A DNA stretch of 64,000 nt from an uncultured Acidobacteriaceae bacterium (GTDB lineage: Bacteria > Acidobacteriota > Terriglobia > Terriglobales > Acidobacteriaceae). This document shows, piece by piece, positions 24,610-37,848 of the stretch (position 1 is its first letter; each line of letters begins with the position of its first letter). The DNA lies in NCBI GenBank assembly GCA_937879855.1, contig CALFMO010000022.1, forward strand, positions 1-64,000. Direction: 5' to 3'. The notes below the pieces were generated by a model. That model had not been told where the DNA came from and did not search any database. It saw only the letters and a list, made by a program, of their open reading frames with translations. The translations under genes were made by a program, and so were the position numbers.

Positions 24610-25625
24610 CACCGCCATCCAGCCATGTGAATGTGTTGCATGCCTTTCACAGCGCGCATGTATTGCGCGCGCTCGAAGGCGCCGGGATCGGGGCAGCGGA
24701 GCTGGCTCATGCTGCCTTGCATCTGGGCCACCGATTCGTATTCGTGCTCTTCCATCCAGTCGCGCAGTTCGCGCTCCACGTGACGCAGGTGATTGATGCC
24801 GTGGCGCATTAGCGACGAGCACATCATGGTGACATTGGCGCCCACCATCAGCAACTTGATTACGTCTTCCGCGCTGTGCACTCCGCCAGTGGCGGCCAGA
24901 TTGGCTTTTACGCGGCCATGAAGAATTCCGATCCAGGTAAGCGGCAGACGCAGCGATTGCGGCGTGCTCAACAAAACGTTCGGGCGAATTTCGAGTTCTT
25001 CCAGGTCAATGTCCGGCTGGTAAAAGCGATTGAAGAGCACCAACGCGTCGGCCCCAGCATCATCCAGTCGATGCGCCATGTTCGCCATGTTGCTGAAGAA
25101 TGGGCTCAGCTTGACCGCGACGGGAATGGTCACGGTCGCTTTCACGGCCCGCAGAATGTCCAGATAGGTGCGTTCAATTTCCTCGGCCGTTATCCTGGGG
25201 TCGGTGGGAATGTAATAGATGTTGCATTCGATGGCGTCCGCGCCGGCGCGTTCGATTTCACCGGCGAACTTTGTCCATCCACCCAAGGTTGAACCGTTGA
25301 GACTGGCGATGATCGGGATGCTCGCGGATGCCTTCGCCTTGCGGATGTGCTCCAAATAACCCTCGGGGCCAGTTTGAAATTCGCTGGGCTGAGGAAAGTA
25401 GGTGAGCGATTCGGCGAAGCTCTCCGTACCGGCGGCGAGGTGATAGTCGAGATCGGCTGCCTCCTGGCGCAACTGTTCCTCGAACAGGGAATAAAGCACC
25501 ACGGCGGAGGCGCCGGCTTCTTCCAGGCGGAAAATGCCGTCCACGTCGCGGGAGAGCGGAGAGGCCGAGGCGACCAGCGGCGAGTGCAGCTTCAGGCCCA
25601 GGTAGGTGGTGCTGAGATCGATCAT
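24609..25625 (-). CDS. Dihydroorotate-dehydrogenase-like flavoprotein
   Basis: 338 aa from ATG 25625 behind gcaggag. A FMN TIM barrel of the DHOD family: STTYLGLKLHSPLVASASPLS, SLNGSTLGGWTKFA, ADAIECNIYY, VAVKLSPFFSN and ATGGVHSAEDVIKLLMVGA. Such paralogues are typically next to pyruvate:ferredoxin oxidoreductase, as here, rather than with pyrimidine genes. The usual catalytic Cys or Ser base and orotate pocket are not evident, so it may use another substrate, perhaps with ferredoxin. This is inference. Confidence 0.85.
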   Translation of the reverse strand: MIDLSTTYLGLKLHSPLVASASPLSRDVDGIFRLEEAGASAVVLYSLFEEQLRQEAADLDYHLAAGTESFAESLTYFPQPSEFQTGPEGYLEHIRKAKASASIPIIASLNGSTLGGWTKFAGEIERAGADAIECNIYYIPTDPRITAEEIERTYLDILRAVKATVTIPVAVKLSPFFSNMANMAHRLDDAGADALVLFNRFYQPDIDLEELEIRPNVLLSTPQSLRLPLTWIGILHGRVKANLAATGGVHSAEDVIKLLMVGANVTMMCSSLMRHGINHLRHVERELRDWMEEHEYESVAQMQGSMSQLRCPDPGAFERAQYMRAVKGMQHIHMAGWR

Positions 25626-25666
25626 AAGTTCTCCTGCTTCTTCGAAATCGTTGAGGAAGTCAAAAT

Positions 25667-25702
25667 CCCCACCCTGTCGCAAAGTACGCGACAAGGGTGG
25701 GG
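25667..25702. repeat. Long GC hairpin between nifJ and the DHOD-like gene
   Basis: CCCCACCCTGTCGC (25667-25680), 7-base loop, GCGACAAGGGTGGGG (25688-25702), one bulged A. It may lower expression of the downstream operon genes or stabilise the nifJ message. The sequence resembles intergenic repeats I associate with acidobacterial genomes. Confidence 0.75.
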
Positions 25703-25710
25703 CACCCTCG

Positions 25711-29340
<3,630 letters not shown>

Positions 29341-29450
29341 GACATCCCCCATTTCGACATAGTCGATCGCGGCCACGGGCGTGACCGTTACCACAGTTTC
29401 AGGATGCAGGATTAAGGGTGTCGATGTCGGGACGTGGGTTCACACAGGGG

Positions 29451-29466
29451 TGTGATTGGAATCACA
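29451..29466. promoter_or_regulatory. Crp/Fnr-type site upstream of nifJ
   Basis: Exact TGTGA-N6-TCACA palindrome (all 16 bases symmetric: TGTGATT-GG-AATCACA), centred 118 bases before the nifJ start codon. Confidence 0.8.
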
Positions 29467-29582
29467 ATTTTACTGGAAGGCGCTGAGGAGGTTGTAGTTA
29501 TGAAGATTGCCGCGATGGGAACGAATTATTGGCGCACCGATCGCGGGGATTGTCTGGAGAGGCGCATCTTTTCGCTCGTAGA

Positions 29583-30584
29583 TCACCGAGCCCAGGCGAG
29601 GCCGTCGGCAAACTTGCCCACGTCGATCAAGTTCTGCACGTTCCACTGAGCCAGATCAATCGCAGCGACTTTGCCGCTCCCAGCACAGGACACGTAGGCG
29701 ACCTTGCCGTCAGGACGAATCAGAACTTCCTGTGGCGAGTTGGCAACGTCGACGCGGCGCGTGACCTGCATGCTTCCCAGGTCCACTACCGCGACCTGGT
29801 TAGTAGAAGGCACAGCGACCAGCAGCCAACGGCCATCGGGCGTGGCCGCCGTTCCGTAACCTAGCCCCGGAAGCGGTACCCACGTTTTCACCTGGTTGGT
29901 CTGAGTGTCGATCACGGCCAGTTGAGGCTTCGTCTGATCGGATGTAAATACCAGTTTGTCATCGGCGGAGACTGAAATTCGCTGAACTGTTTTGGAGACA
30001 GGGATGACGGCCACGGTTTTTCGACCGACCATGTCCAGTACGGAGACGGTGCCTGGTCCGACGTTCGCAGTATAGCCGCGGTGCCCGTCATGCGAGAGGG
30101 CCAGCATGTGCGACTCTTCCTGGCCGGTGGGAATGGTCCCGACAATTTTTCGCGTCCGCGGATCGACTGCGGTCACCGTCTTATCCAGTTCGGTGGTGAC
30201 ATAGAGCAGGCCGCTCGAAGGGTCCAACACCGGAAGATGCGGGCGGACGCCGTGACCGAAGTCGATGTCGTCGATGATGCGCCGGGAAGGCAAATCGATG
30301 ACCAGCATGTCGTGTCCATCGATGCCCGGCTTTCCAACCCCGGTACTGCCATAGATGGGCACAAAGGCGAAGCGCCCGTCGGCGGAAGCGGCAATCTCAT
30401 GGCCGTGAACCGCAGTGGTCTTCTCCGCGATGGTTGCAACTTGTCGCGCTGAGGCCGGATCGACAACACTCAGATTGGCATCGCCCTGGTTGACGACCAG
30501 CAGAGACTGAGCGGCGAGGGTCGAAGGAAGCAATTCCAGAAAAAGGTATGCCGGCAATAGAGACCGAAAAATGAGCTTTCGCAT
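29583..30584 (-). CDS. Exported YncE-type beta-propeller protein
   Basis: 333 aa from ATG 30584, with signal peptide (hydrophobic residues 7-23, cleavage near LAAQS). About seven blades with the 40-residue repeat seen in SLLVVNQGDANLSVVDPASA, KTVTAVDPRTRKIVGTIPTG, GTVSVLDMVGRKTVAVIPV and QVAVVDLGSMQVTRRVDVA. YncE/NHL-like propellers bind partners or small molecules in the periplasm; none is enzymatic for certain. It stands alone between nifJ and the RND operon. Confidence 0.85.
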   Translation of the reverse strand: MRKLIFRSLLPAYLFLELLPSTLAAQSLLVVNQGDANLSVVDPASARQVATIAEKTTAVHGHEIAASADGRFAFVPIYGSTGVGKPGIDGHDMLVIDLPSRRIIDDIDFGHGVRPHLPVLDPSSGLLYVTTELDKTVTAVDPRTRKIVGTIPTGQEESHMLALSHDGHRGYTANVGPGTVSVLDMVGRKTVAVIPVSKTVQRISVSADDKLVFTSDQTKPQLAVIDTQTNQVKTWVPLPGLGYGTAATPDGRWLLVAVPSTNQVAVVDLGSMQVTRRVDVANSPQEVLIRPDGKVAYVSCAGSGKVAAIDLAQWNVQNLIDVGKFADGLAWAR

Positions 30585-30852
30585 AGGCGGAAAGTATAGT
30601 CGATCTGGCTTGAGCGATGATCTGGACGGCATCGAAGGAACCATGGAATGCCAGAGAGTCGCCAGGAAGGCCTCAGTTGCGGTACTCAGAATCGTAAATG
30701 CTGTGAATTACAATACATCCCGTCGAGCCTGAATCGCAGTCTTAACCTAGGAGGATGATACGGACGACGGAGCTTGGCGAAGGGCTCTGCAGGTCAAGCC
30801 TCCGTTCGGGATCGGTTTGCGCCACAGTCGGTGCGCTTTGATCTCAACTCTT

Positions 30853-32124
30853 ATGCGCTCCAGGTACTTTCGGATATTAACCCCGGCCGCAATGTTTTTC
30901 CTGTTGCTGGTGGGGGCGGGCAACGGGCAAAATACGACGCTGATCAGTCTTGACCAGGCCATCAATCTGGCGCTGGCGCACAACCATTCCCTCCAGGCCA
31001 CGCGAACTCAGATTCTTCAGAATCAAGCGCAGGAAATCACCGCGAATCTGCGCCCCAATCCAACTCTCGGGGCGGACAGCCAGTTTGTCCCGTTTTTTAG
31101 TCCGCAAGATTTTTCCGGGACAAATCTGAACGAGACGCAGCAGTTCGACGTCGGGATTGGTTATCTGTTCGAGCGTGGTCACAAGCGGCAACGTCGATTG
31201 CAAGCGGCTCGCGATCAAACCGCCGTCACGCGATCCCAGGTTACAGATGCTGAACGAACTCTGGCTTTCAACGTGGGCCAGCAATTCATCAGCGTTTTAT
31301 TGGCCGAGTCCACTCTTCAGTTTGCGCTGCAAGACCTGCAGGGCTTCCAGCAGACAGTCAACATCAGCGAGACCCAACTCAAGGCGGGCTTCATCGGTGA
31401 AGGCGATTATCTCAAAATCAAGTTGCAACTTCTGCAGTTTCAGACCGACGTGTCTTCGGCCCGCCTGGCCAAGGTGCAGGCGCTGGTAGGACTGCGCGAG
31501 TTCCTGGGCTACAACGCGGTACCGGCCGATTTTGACGTGATTGGCGATCTGGCATACGAACCGCTCACTGGAAATCTGCAAGACCTGCAAATGAAAGCGC
31601 TGCGGGAGCGGCCGGACTATCGGGCTGCGGAGTTGGGGACGACCGCCGCGCAGAGCCAGATCCTGCTGGCGAAAGCGAACGCCAAGGTCGACGTCAACGG
31701 CACCTACGACTTCACTCATGTCGCCGGTGAGAACACGGCTTCGATTTTTGTGAATTTTGAGTTACCGATCTTCAACCGCAATCAAGGAGAGATCGCACGT
31801 ACACGTTACGCACTCACGCAGGCACAGGAGCAGCAGCAAGCAGCCAGCGATACGGTTCTCTCCGATGTTTCGAATGCCTACGAGGCGGTGAAGAGCAACG
31901 ACGAGGTGGTGCAACTGTATACTTCGGGATACCTGAAACAGGCGCAGGATTCGCGCGATATCAGCGAGTATGCCTACAAACGCGGCGCCGCCAGCCTGCT
32001 GGATTTTCTCGACGCTCAGCGCAGTTACCGGTCCGTTCAACTGGCCTATCGCCAGGCCCTGGCTTCTTATATGACCGCATTGGAGCAGTTGAAGGAAGCG
32101 GTGGGGACGAGGAATCTTCCATGA
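30853..32124 (+). CDS. TolC-family outer-membrane efflux protein
   Basis: 423 aa from ATG 30853, with signal sequence ending near GNGQN. Two OEP repeats with long helices: ISLDQAINLALAHNHSLQAT opens the first, MKALRERPDYRAAELGTTAAQSQI the second; the strand FVNFELPIFNRNQGEIARTR is typical of the barrel. Forms the outer-membrane duct for the following adaptor and RND pump. Its stop overlaps the adaptor start by 4 bases, confirming one operon. CusC/CzcC-like by context. Confidence 0.92.
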   Translation: MRSRYFRILTPAAMFFLLLVGAGNGQNTTLISLDQAINLALAHNHSLQATRTQILQNQAQEITANLRPNPTLGADSQFVPFFSPQDFSGTNLNETQQFDVGIGYLFERGHKRQRRLQAARDQTAVTRSQVTDAERTLAFNVGQQFISVLLAESTLQFALQDLQGFQQTVNISETQLKAGFIGEGDYLKIKLQLLQFQTDVSSARLAKVQALVGLREFLGYNAVPADFDVIGDLAYEPLTGNLQDLQMKALRERPDYRAAELGTTAAQSQILLAKANAKVDVNGTYDFTHVAGENTASIFVNFELPIFNRNQGEIARTRYALTQAQEQQQAASDTVLSDVSNAYEAVKSNDEVVQLYTSGYLKQAQDSRDISEYAYKRGAASLLDFLDAQRSYRSVQLAYRQALASYMTALEQLKEAVGTRNLP

Positions 32125-33284
32125 ACTTGGGCAAAAGCCTTCACGAACGGTTGACGGAGCTGGTCGCAGTCGCGATGGTCATAGCGGCGCTTACAGCTTG
32201 CAACAGATCGCAACCGAACGTCTCGGCGAACTCGGCGAAAAACTCAAACAATGCCGAGCTCTTTACGATTCCACAAGAGCAGATGTCGCATGTGCAGGTG
32301 CTGACGGTTCAACCCGCCACCCTGACTCGTGTCCTTCGGTTGACGGGGGCCGTGGCCTACAACAGCTTTCGCACCACCCCGGTCATCACGCAAGTGAGTG
32401 GGCTCGTCAGCAGGATTGTGGTTGTTCCCGGGAAGAAAGTAACTCGCGGAGAGGCGATGATGTACGTGGCTAGTCCGGATTACTCGCAACTCCGAACCAA
32501 CTACCTGAAGGCCAAAGAAGCCTACGTTCTGGCCCAAAAGGCCGCCGCTCGTGCCCGGGATTTATACCAACATCAAGCGATCGCGGAACAGAATGTGGAA
32601 CAGGCGGACGCGGCCGAGGTACAGGCGGGCGGCGATCTGGCTGCCGCCCAAGCTGCCTTGAAAGTCATGGGAATCACCAATCCCGACGACCTTGTGAAAG
32701 CCCCGGCTTCGTTTGAAGTTCCGGTGAAGGCTCCGATTGACGGCCTGGTGGTGGAGCAGGATGTTTCCGCGGGACAACTCATCCAGCCGGGTACCACGCA
32801 ATGCTTCATGATTTCCGACGTCAGCAATGTCTGGGTGCTGGTGAATGTCTACCAAAAGGATTTGCCATACGTAAGGGTCGGAGATCCGGTCACGATTCAA
32901 ACGGATACTTATCCTGAAGTATTCCATGGACGCATTGCCTATGTGGCAGCTTCGCTGGACCCAAATACGCGGACACTGCAGGCACGCATCGAGACCCGCA
33001 ATCCGGGCGAAAAACTTAAGAAAGACATGTACGTTGTAGCGACTGTAGACGCTGGCTCGATTCCTCATGCCATAGCGCTTCCCGATGCGGCAGTTCTGCG
33101 CGACTCCGAGAACCAGCCTTTTGTTTACGTCGCCGTGTCATCGAATCAGTTTGGCAGACGTTCGGTGACGCTCGGAGAGAGTATCAATGGGCAGACGCAG
33201 ATTACCAGCGGGCTGAAAGCAGGCGACCAGGTCATCGGGAATGGCAGCCTGTTCTTGCAGTTTGCCAATTCCTTGCAGCGCTAG
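32121..33284 (+). CDS. RND periplasmic adaptor lipoprotein (CusB/CzcB-like)
   Basis: 387 aa. Lipobox LTAC at residues 24-27 anchors the mature protein. Barrel-sandwich halves flank a helical hairpin (LKAKEAYVLAQKAAARARDLY); the second half contains KAPIDGLVVEQDVSAGQLIQPG, and the beta-barrel has VGDPVTIQTDTYP. It joins the TolC-type channel to the RND permease at 33350. No His- or Met-rich metal-binding N-terminus is seen, unlike CusB with its methionines. Confidence 0.92.
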   Translation: MNLGKSLHERLTELVAVAMVIAALTACNRSQPNVSANSAKNSNNAELFTIPQEQMSHVQVLTVQPATLTRVLRLTGAVAYNSFRTTPVITQVSGLVSRIVVVPGKKVTRGEAMMYVASPDYSQLRTNYLKAKEAYVLAQKAAARARDLYQHQAIAEQNVEQADAAEVQAGGDLAAAQAALKVMGITNPDDLVKAPASFEVPVKAPIDGLVVEQDVSAGQLIQPGTTQCFMISDVSNVWVLVNVYQKDLPYVRVGDPVTIQTDTYPEVFHGRIAYVAASLDPNTRTLQARIETRNPGEKLKKDMYVVATVDAGSIPHAIALPDAAVLRDSENQPFVYVAVSSNQFGRRSVTLGESINGQTQITSGLKAGDQVIGNGSLFLQFANSLQR

Positions 33285-33349
33285 AGGCATGGCGAGCATC
33301 GAGCTGCATCTGACGAGATTCTGGCAAAAACGGTATCCACGATAGCGGA

Positions 33350-36300
33350 ATGATCCACCGAATAGTCCAAGCGGCGCTGCGGCAGAGATTCCTGGTACTA
33401 ATGCTGACCGCTTTCATCACGGTCGGTGGGGTCCTGTCATTTCAGCGGATGCCTGTGGACGCCTATCCCGATCTGTCGCCTCCGCAGGTCGAAATCATTA
33501 CCCAGTGGCCCGACCATGCCGCCGAAGAAGTCGAACGACTGGTCACACTTCCTCTCGAACTCCAGATGAACGGCGTCCCGCACATGGTGGTGATGCGGTC
33601 CATCTCGCTGTATGGACTGTCTGATCTCAGACTGACGTTTGAAGAGAACACCGACGATTACTTTGCGCGACACATTGTCTTTGAGCGGCTTGCACAGGCC
33701 ACGCTTCCGACTGGCGTGACCCCGAACCTCGCTCCTCTATTTAGCCCGAGCGGCCTGGTGTACCGCTATGTGCTGGAAAGTCCAGACCGCAGTCCCCAGG
33801 AACTCAAGACGATTGAAGACTGGGTGATTGAGCGATCGTATCGGTCGGTTCACGGCGTAGCGGATGACTCAGGCTTCGGTGGAACCGTGATGCAATACCA
33901 GGTGCTGCTGGACCCGGCGCGCCTTTATGGGTATCACCTGACCATTCCGCAAATCACGGCGGCTCTCGCGGCCAACAATTCAAATGCCGGCGGCGGTTTT
34001 TATTCGCAAGGAGGGCAGTTCTATTACGTTCGCGGGATTGGGCTGGTACGCAATACCGATGACATTGGAAACATCGTGGTCGGCGCCAACAAAGGGGTGC
34101 CCATCCGGGTGAAGGACGTGGGAGATGTAACCATTGGGCATGCGCCCCGGCTCGGTGAATTCGGCTTCCAAAAGAATGACGATGCCGTCGAAGGCGTCAT
34201 CCTGATGCTGCGCGGCGAACAGACGCAGAACGTCCTCAAGGGAGTCGAAGCAAAAACCGAAGAGCTGAACCGTCAGATATTGCCCCCCGACGTCAAGATT
34301 CATCCCTATTACGACCGCAGCGAATTGGTGGACCTGACCACTGACACTGTGGAAGCAAACCTGCTTCGCGGCATGGTCCTGGTTTTGATTGTGCTGATTT
34401 TCTTCCTGGTCAGCTTCCGCGCCGCCGTTATTGTTGCCCTCACCATTCCCCTTTCGCTTCTGTTTGCTTTCATCGTTCTGCACGCGCACGATGTTGCCGC
34501 GAATTTGCTCTCCATCGGCGCCATTGATTTTGGCATCGTCATCGACGGCACCGTCGTGATGATTGAAAATATTTACCGCGAGTTGGCGCTACGCGAGGGA
34601 CAGTCCTACAACCTGAACGAAGTCATTCTGGCCGCAGCAAAAGATGTGGACCGGCCGATCTTTTATTCGGTCGCCGTTATTCTTGCCGGATATCTGCCGA
34701 TTTATGCGCTTAGCGGGCCCTCGGGAAAACTGTTTCATCCCATGGCGGAGACCATGTCGTTTGCCCTGGTCGGTGCGCTCATCTTGACGCTGACCTTGAT
34801 TCCCGTGCTTGCCTCCTATTGGTTCACAAAGGGCGTGCGCGAGAAACCAAATCGCGCATTCGAATGGATGAAGCGGAAATATGCGGACCAATTGGACTGG
34901 GTCCTCGACCGGCCGAAGACAACGATGGCGATCGCGACTCTGATTTTCGGAGCGACCTTGCTGCTCGTGCCTTTCATTGGCGGCGAGTTCATGCCGCACC
35001 TCGATGAAGGCGCGCTCTGGGTGCGAGCTACCATGCCCTACACGATTTCCTTCGAAGAGGCGAGCAAAACTGCTCCTCAGATCCGCGACATTCTGATGTC
35101 GTATCCGCAAGTGACGGTCGTGGGCTCGGAGCTAGGCCGCCCCGACGACGGCACCGACCCGACCGGCTTTTTCAACTGCGAGTTTTACGTCGGCCTGAAG
35201 ACCTACAAAGACAACGCTTGGAGCGGAGAGATCAGCGAGAAAAAACAACTCATCGAAGCGATCAACAAGAAACTCACTGCCTTCCCTGGAATTATTTTCA
35301 ACTACACCCAGCCGGCGGAAGATGCCGTCGACGAAGCCCTGACCGGCCTCAAGAGTTCTTTGGCGGTCAAAATCTACGGGGAAGATTTGAACGTTCTGCA
35401 GGACAAAGCGATTCAGATCAAGAACACGCTCTCGAATGTGCCTGGCTTCACCGAGCTTACCGTGGTGCGAGAACTTGGACAGCCCAGCCTGCTGGTCGAC
35501 GTCGATCGCGTGAAGATCGCGCGTTACGGAATCAACGTAGCGGATGTGGAAGCTGTGATATCGGCTGCAGTGGGCGGGCAGGCAGTCACTCAAGTCATTC
35601 AAGGGGAAAAGTTGTTCGACCTGGTTGTCCGCATGCAACCCCAATTTCGCAGCAGCGCGCGCGAGATTGGAAACTTATTGGTGGGAACGCCGGATGGGCA
35701 ACAGATACCGCTGAGCCAGCTCGCCAATATCACGCAGGGAAACGGCGCGTCTTTCATCTATCGCGAAAATAACTCCCGCTACATCGGCGTGCAATACAGC
35801 ATCGAGGGACGCGACCTGGAACGCGCCGTGCGAGACGGCCAGACGGCTGTCAACAAGGCCGTGAGACTGCCGCAAGGCTACCGCATGGAATGGGGCGGCG
35901 AATACAGCCAGTTTCTCGAAGCCAGGTCGCAGATGTACTTCATTGGCCCGCTTGCCGTGGTGCTGATTTTCATGATCCTGTTTGCGCTCTACGGAAATTT
36001 CAAATTTCCCGTCACTATTGCTTTGGGCGTAATCATGACGGAGCCGGTGGGCGCGCTGGTTGCGCTAAAGATCACTCACACTCCCTTCAGTGTCTCATCC
36101 GTGTTGGGGCTTCTGGCGTTGCTCGGAGTTTCCGTGGAGACAGCCGTGATTCTGGTTTCCTACATCAATAAATTGCGGCTGGAGGGAATGGATATCCGCA
36201 CGGCCACACGGGAGGCTTCGCTGTTGCGACTTCGCCCCATCATGATGACCGCTCTGGTTGCGTGCCTGGGATTGCTGCCGGCCGCGCTTTCCACCGGTAT

Positions 36301-36433
36301 TGGATCCGATACGCAACGACCGTTCGCCATCGTCATCGTGGCCGGCCTCATCTCGCGCCTGTTCATCGGATTCTTCGTCAATCCAGTGCTGTACGAGATG
36401 GTTGCCCGCGAGGGTGATGTGCTGCAGGTCTGA
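33350..36433 (+). CDS. Heavy-metal-type RND permease (CzcA/CusA family)
   Basis: 1027 aa, complete. TM4 carries SIGAIDFGIVIDGTVVMIEN with the D-D-E triad used for proton transfer by divalent-cation pumps (HME1-3 type), in contrast to the monovalent type at the left edge of the window. Two large periplasmic loops and 12 helices are present. FMPHLDEGALWVRATMP and PTGFFNCEFYVGLK are in the substrate domain; the usual CusA methionine triad is lacking. Likely exports Co, Zn, Ni or Cd, but many acidobacterial members have unknown substrates, and the following ABC permeases hint at a wider export role. Confidence 0.93.
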   Translation: MIHRIVQAALRQRFLVLMLTAFITVGGVLSFQRMPVDAYPDLSPPQVEIITQWPDHAAEEVERLVTLPLELQMNGVPHMVVMRSISLYGLSDLRLTFEENTDDYFARHIVFERLAQATLPTGVTPNLAPLFSPSGLVYRYVLESPDRSPQELKTIEDWVIERSYRSVHGVADDSGFGGTVMQYQVLLDPARLYGYHLTIPQITAALAANNSNAGGGFYSQGGQFYYVRGIGLVRNTDDIGNIVVGANKGVPIRVKDVGDVTIGHAPRLGEFGFQKNDDAVEGVILMLRGEQTQNVLKGVEAKTEELNRQILPPDVKIHPYYDRSELVDLTTDTVEANLLRGMVLVLIVLIFFLVSFRAAVIVALTIPLSLLFAFIVLHAHDVAANLLSIGAIDFGIVIDGTVVMIENIYRELALREGQSYNLNEVILAAAKDVDRPIFYSVAVILAGYLPIYALSGPSGKLFHPMAETMSFALVGALILTLTLIPVLASYWFTKGVREKPNRAFEWMKRKYADQLDWVLDRPKTTMAIATLIFGATLLLVPFIGGEFMPHLDEGALWVRATMPYTISFEEASKTAPQIRDILMSYPQVTVVGSELGRPDDGTDPTGFFNCEFYVGLKTYKDNAWSGEISEKKQLIEAINKKLTAFPGIIFNYTQPAEDAVDEALTGLKSSLAVKIYGEDLNVLQDKAIQIKNTLSNVPGFTELTVVRELGQPSLLVDVDRVKIARYGINVADVEAVISAAVGGQAVTQVIQGEKLFDLVVRMQPQFRSSAREIGNLLVGTPDGQQIPLSQLANITQGNGASFIYRENNSRYIGVQYSIEGRDLERAVRDGQTAVNKAVRLPQGYRMEWGGEYSQFLEARSQMYFIGPLAVVLIFMILFALYGNFKFPVTIALGVIMTEPVGALVALKITHTPFSVSSVLGLLALLGVSVETAVILVSYINKLRLEGMDIRTATREASLLRLRPIMMTALVACLGLLPAALSTGIGSDTQRPFAIVIVAGLISRLFIGFFVNPVLYEMVAREGDVLQV

Positions 36434-36588
36434 CGAAAACGCCTGCGACTTGAACCGGCACGGACCTGTTTTCATTCGAATCCCCGCTAACGATTGCCGT
36501 CAACGAGAGTCGAATTTCCTAGCAGTAGTTTACCGGCGGGCTAGGTTCCTACTCCTGCTCCCGACCGCACTGGGGTACTGGCTTAGAA

Positions 36589-37845
36589 ATGCGCATACTA
36601 CTGGACATCTTCGGCCAGACCTTGCGCACGCTGTGGGCGCATAAGCTGCGCTCATTCCTCACCATGTTTGGCATCGCCTGGGGTGTGGGATCGCTGCTTC
36701 TTCTCGCCGGCGTGGGAGAAGGCTTTCGCAACGGCAATCGCCGCCAACTCGAAACCTTCGGCAAGAACATCATCTTTTTCTGGGGCGGGCGGGCTCCGAC
36801 CGTCGAAGGCAACTTCGGTTCGATGAAGTGGTTCAACCTTACCTATGACGACTACCGAGCTATCCAGAACGAGTCCAAGCTCGCTCTGAACATTTCGCCG
36901 GTGATCGCGCGCGACGACATCCGCGCCGTCAGCGACTACACCAGCACCAACGGCCAAGTCTCTGGCGTTCCCCCGATCTTCAGCCAGGTGCGAACCATCC
37001 CCTTACAGGTTGGTCGCTGGATCAATGATGAGGACAACGACCAGCGCCGCCGCGTATGCATTCTAGGCCGTGAAATGACGCGCAATCTATTTCCGGGCCG
37101 TCCCGCTGTGGGCAACTCAATTCTGCTCAACGGAGTTCACTTCCAAGTCGTCGGGATGTTGTCGATGATTGGGAATGAGGAACAAAACTCCACCAACATT
37201 CGCATCTTCGTGCCCTTTAACACCATGCGCGAACTCTTCCCGCTCAAAGGCGACAATTCGAAAGAAGGGAATGCGATTTCGTTCATTAACTATCAACCGC
37301 GCACGTTTGATGAAAATGAAGCTGCCAAGAGTGAACTGCACGCCATTGTTGCCCGCAACCATGGCGGCTTCGACCCGAAAGATAAAGATGCCTGGGAAGA
37401 GTGGGACACGGTGAAGAACCAGAAAATGATGGGAAAAATCTTCAATGCGATGGATTGGTTCCTGGGCGGTGTCGGTCTGGTCACGCTGGCATTGGGCGCG
37501 ATCGGGATCATCAACATCATGCTGGTCGCAGTGACCGAGCGTACCCGTGAGATCGGGTTGCGCAAGGCATTGGGGGCCACCAACCGCGACATCCTGCTTC
37601 AGTTTTTCCTTGAGGGTGCGTTCCTCACGCTGCTGAGCGGAATGCTCGGAGTCGCCGGGGCGACACTCCTCATGCATCTGCTCTCGGGAGTAAATCTACC
37701 GCAAGGTTTTGATACGCCGCGTATCGTGCCGGTTTCCGCCATCGGTGCGGTTCTGTCGCTGGCACTCGCAGGCATTACGGCGGGCCTTTACCCAGCTCGC
37801 AAAGCCGCCATGCTCGAACCGGTGGAGGCATTACGCCAGGAGTAG
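36589..37845 (+). CDS. MacB/FtsX-type ABC transporter permease
   Basis: 418 aa. One N-terminal helix (residues 18-40) is followed by a large periplasmic MacB_PCD domain, then three C-terminal helices with GAIGIINIMLVAVTERTREIGLRKALGATNRDI split over the conserved FtsX loop. Start ATG 36589. No ATP-binding subunit is encoded nearby; it must come from elsewhere or be lost. It is followed after 3 bases by a homologous permease, so the two probably form a heterodimer that extrudes a lipid, peptide or drug through a mechanotransmission mechanism. Confidence 0.9.
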   Translation: MRILLDIFGQTLRTLWAHKLRSFLTMFGIAWGVGSLLLLAGVGEGFRNGNRRQLETFGKNIIFFWGGRAPTVEGNFGSMKWFNLTYDDYRAIQNESKLALNISPVIARDDIRAVSDYTSTNGQVSGVPPIFSQVRTIPLQVGRWINDEDNDQRRRVCILGREMTRNLFPGRPAVGNSILLNGVHFQVVGMLSMIGNEEQNSTNIRIFVPFNTMRELFPLKGDNSKEGNAISFINYQPRTFDENEAAKSELHAIVARNHGGFDPKDKDAWEEWDTVKNQKMMGKIFNAMDWFLGGVGLVTLALGAIGIINIMLVAVTERTREIGLRKALGATNRDILLQFFLEGAFLTLLSGMLGVAGATLLMHLLSGVNLPQGFDTPRIVPVSAIGAVLSLALAGITAGLYPARKAAMLEPVEALRQE

Positions 37846-37848
37846 ATT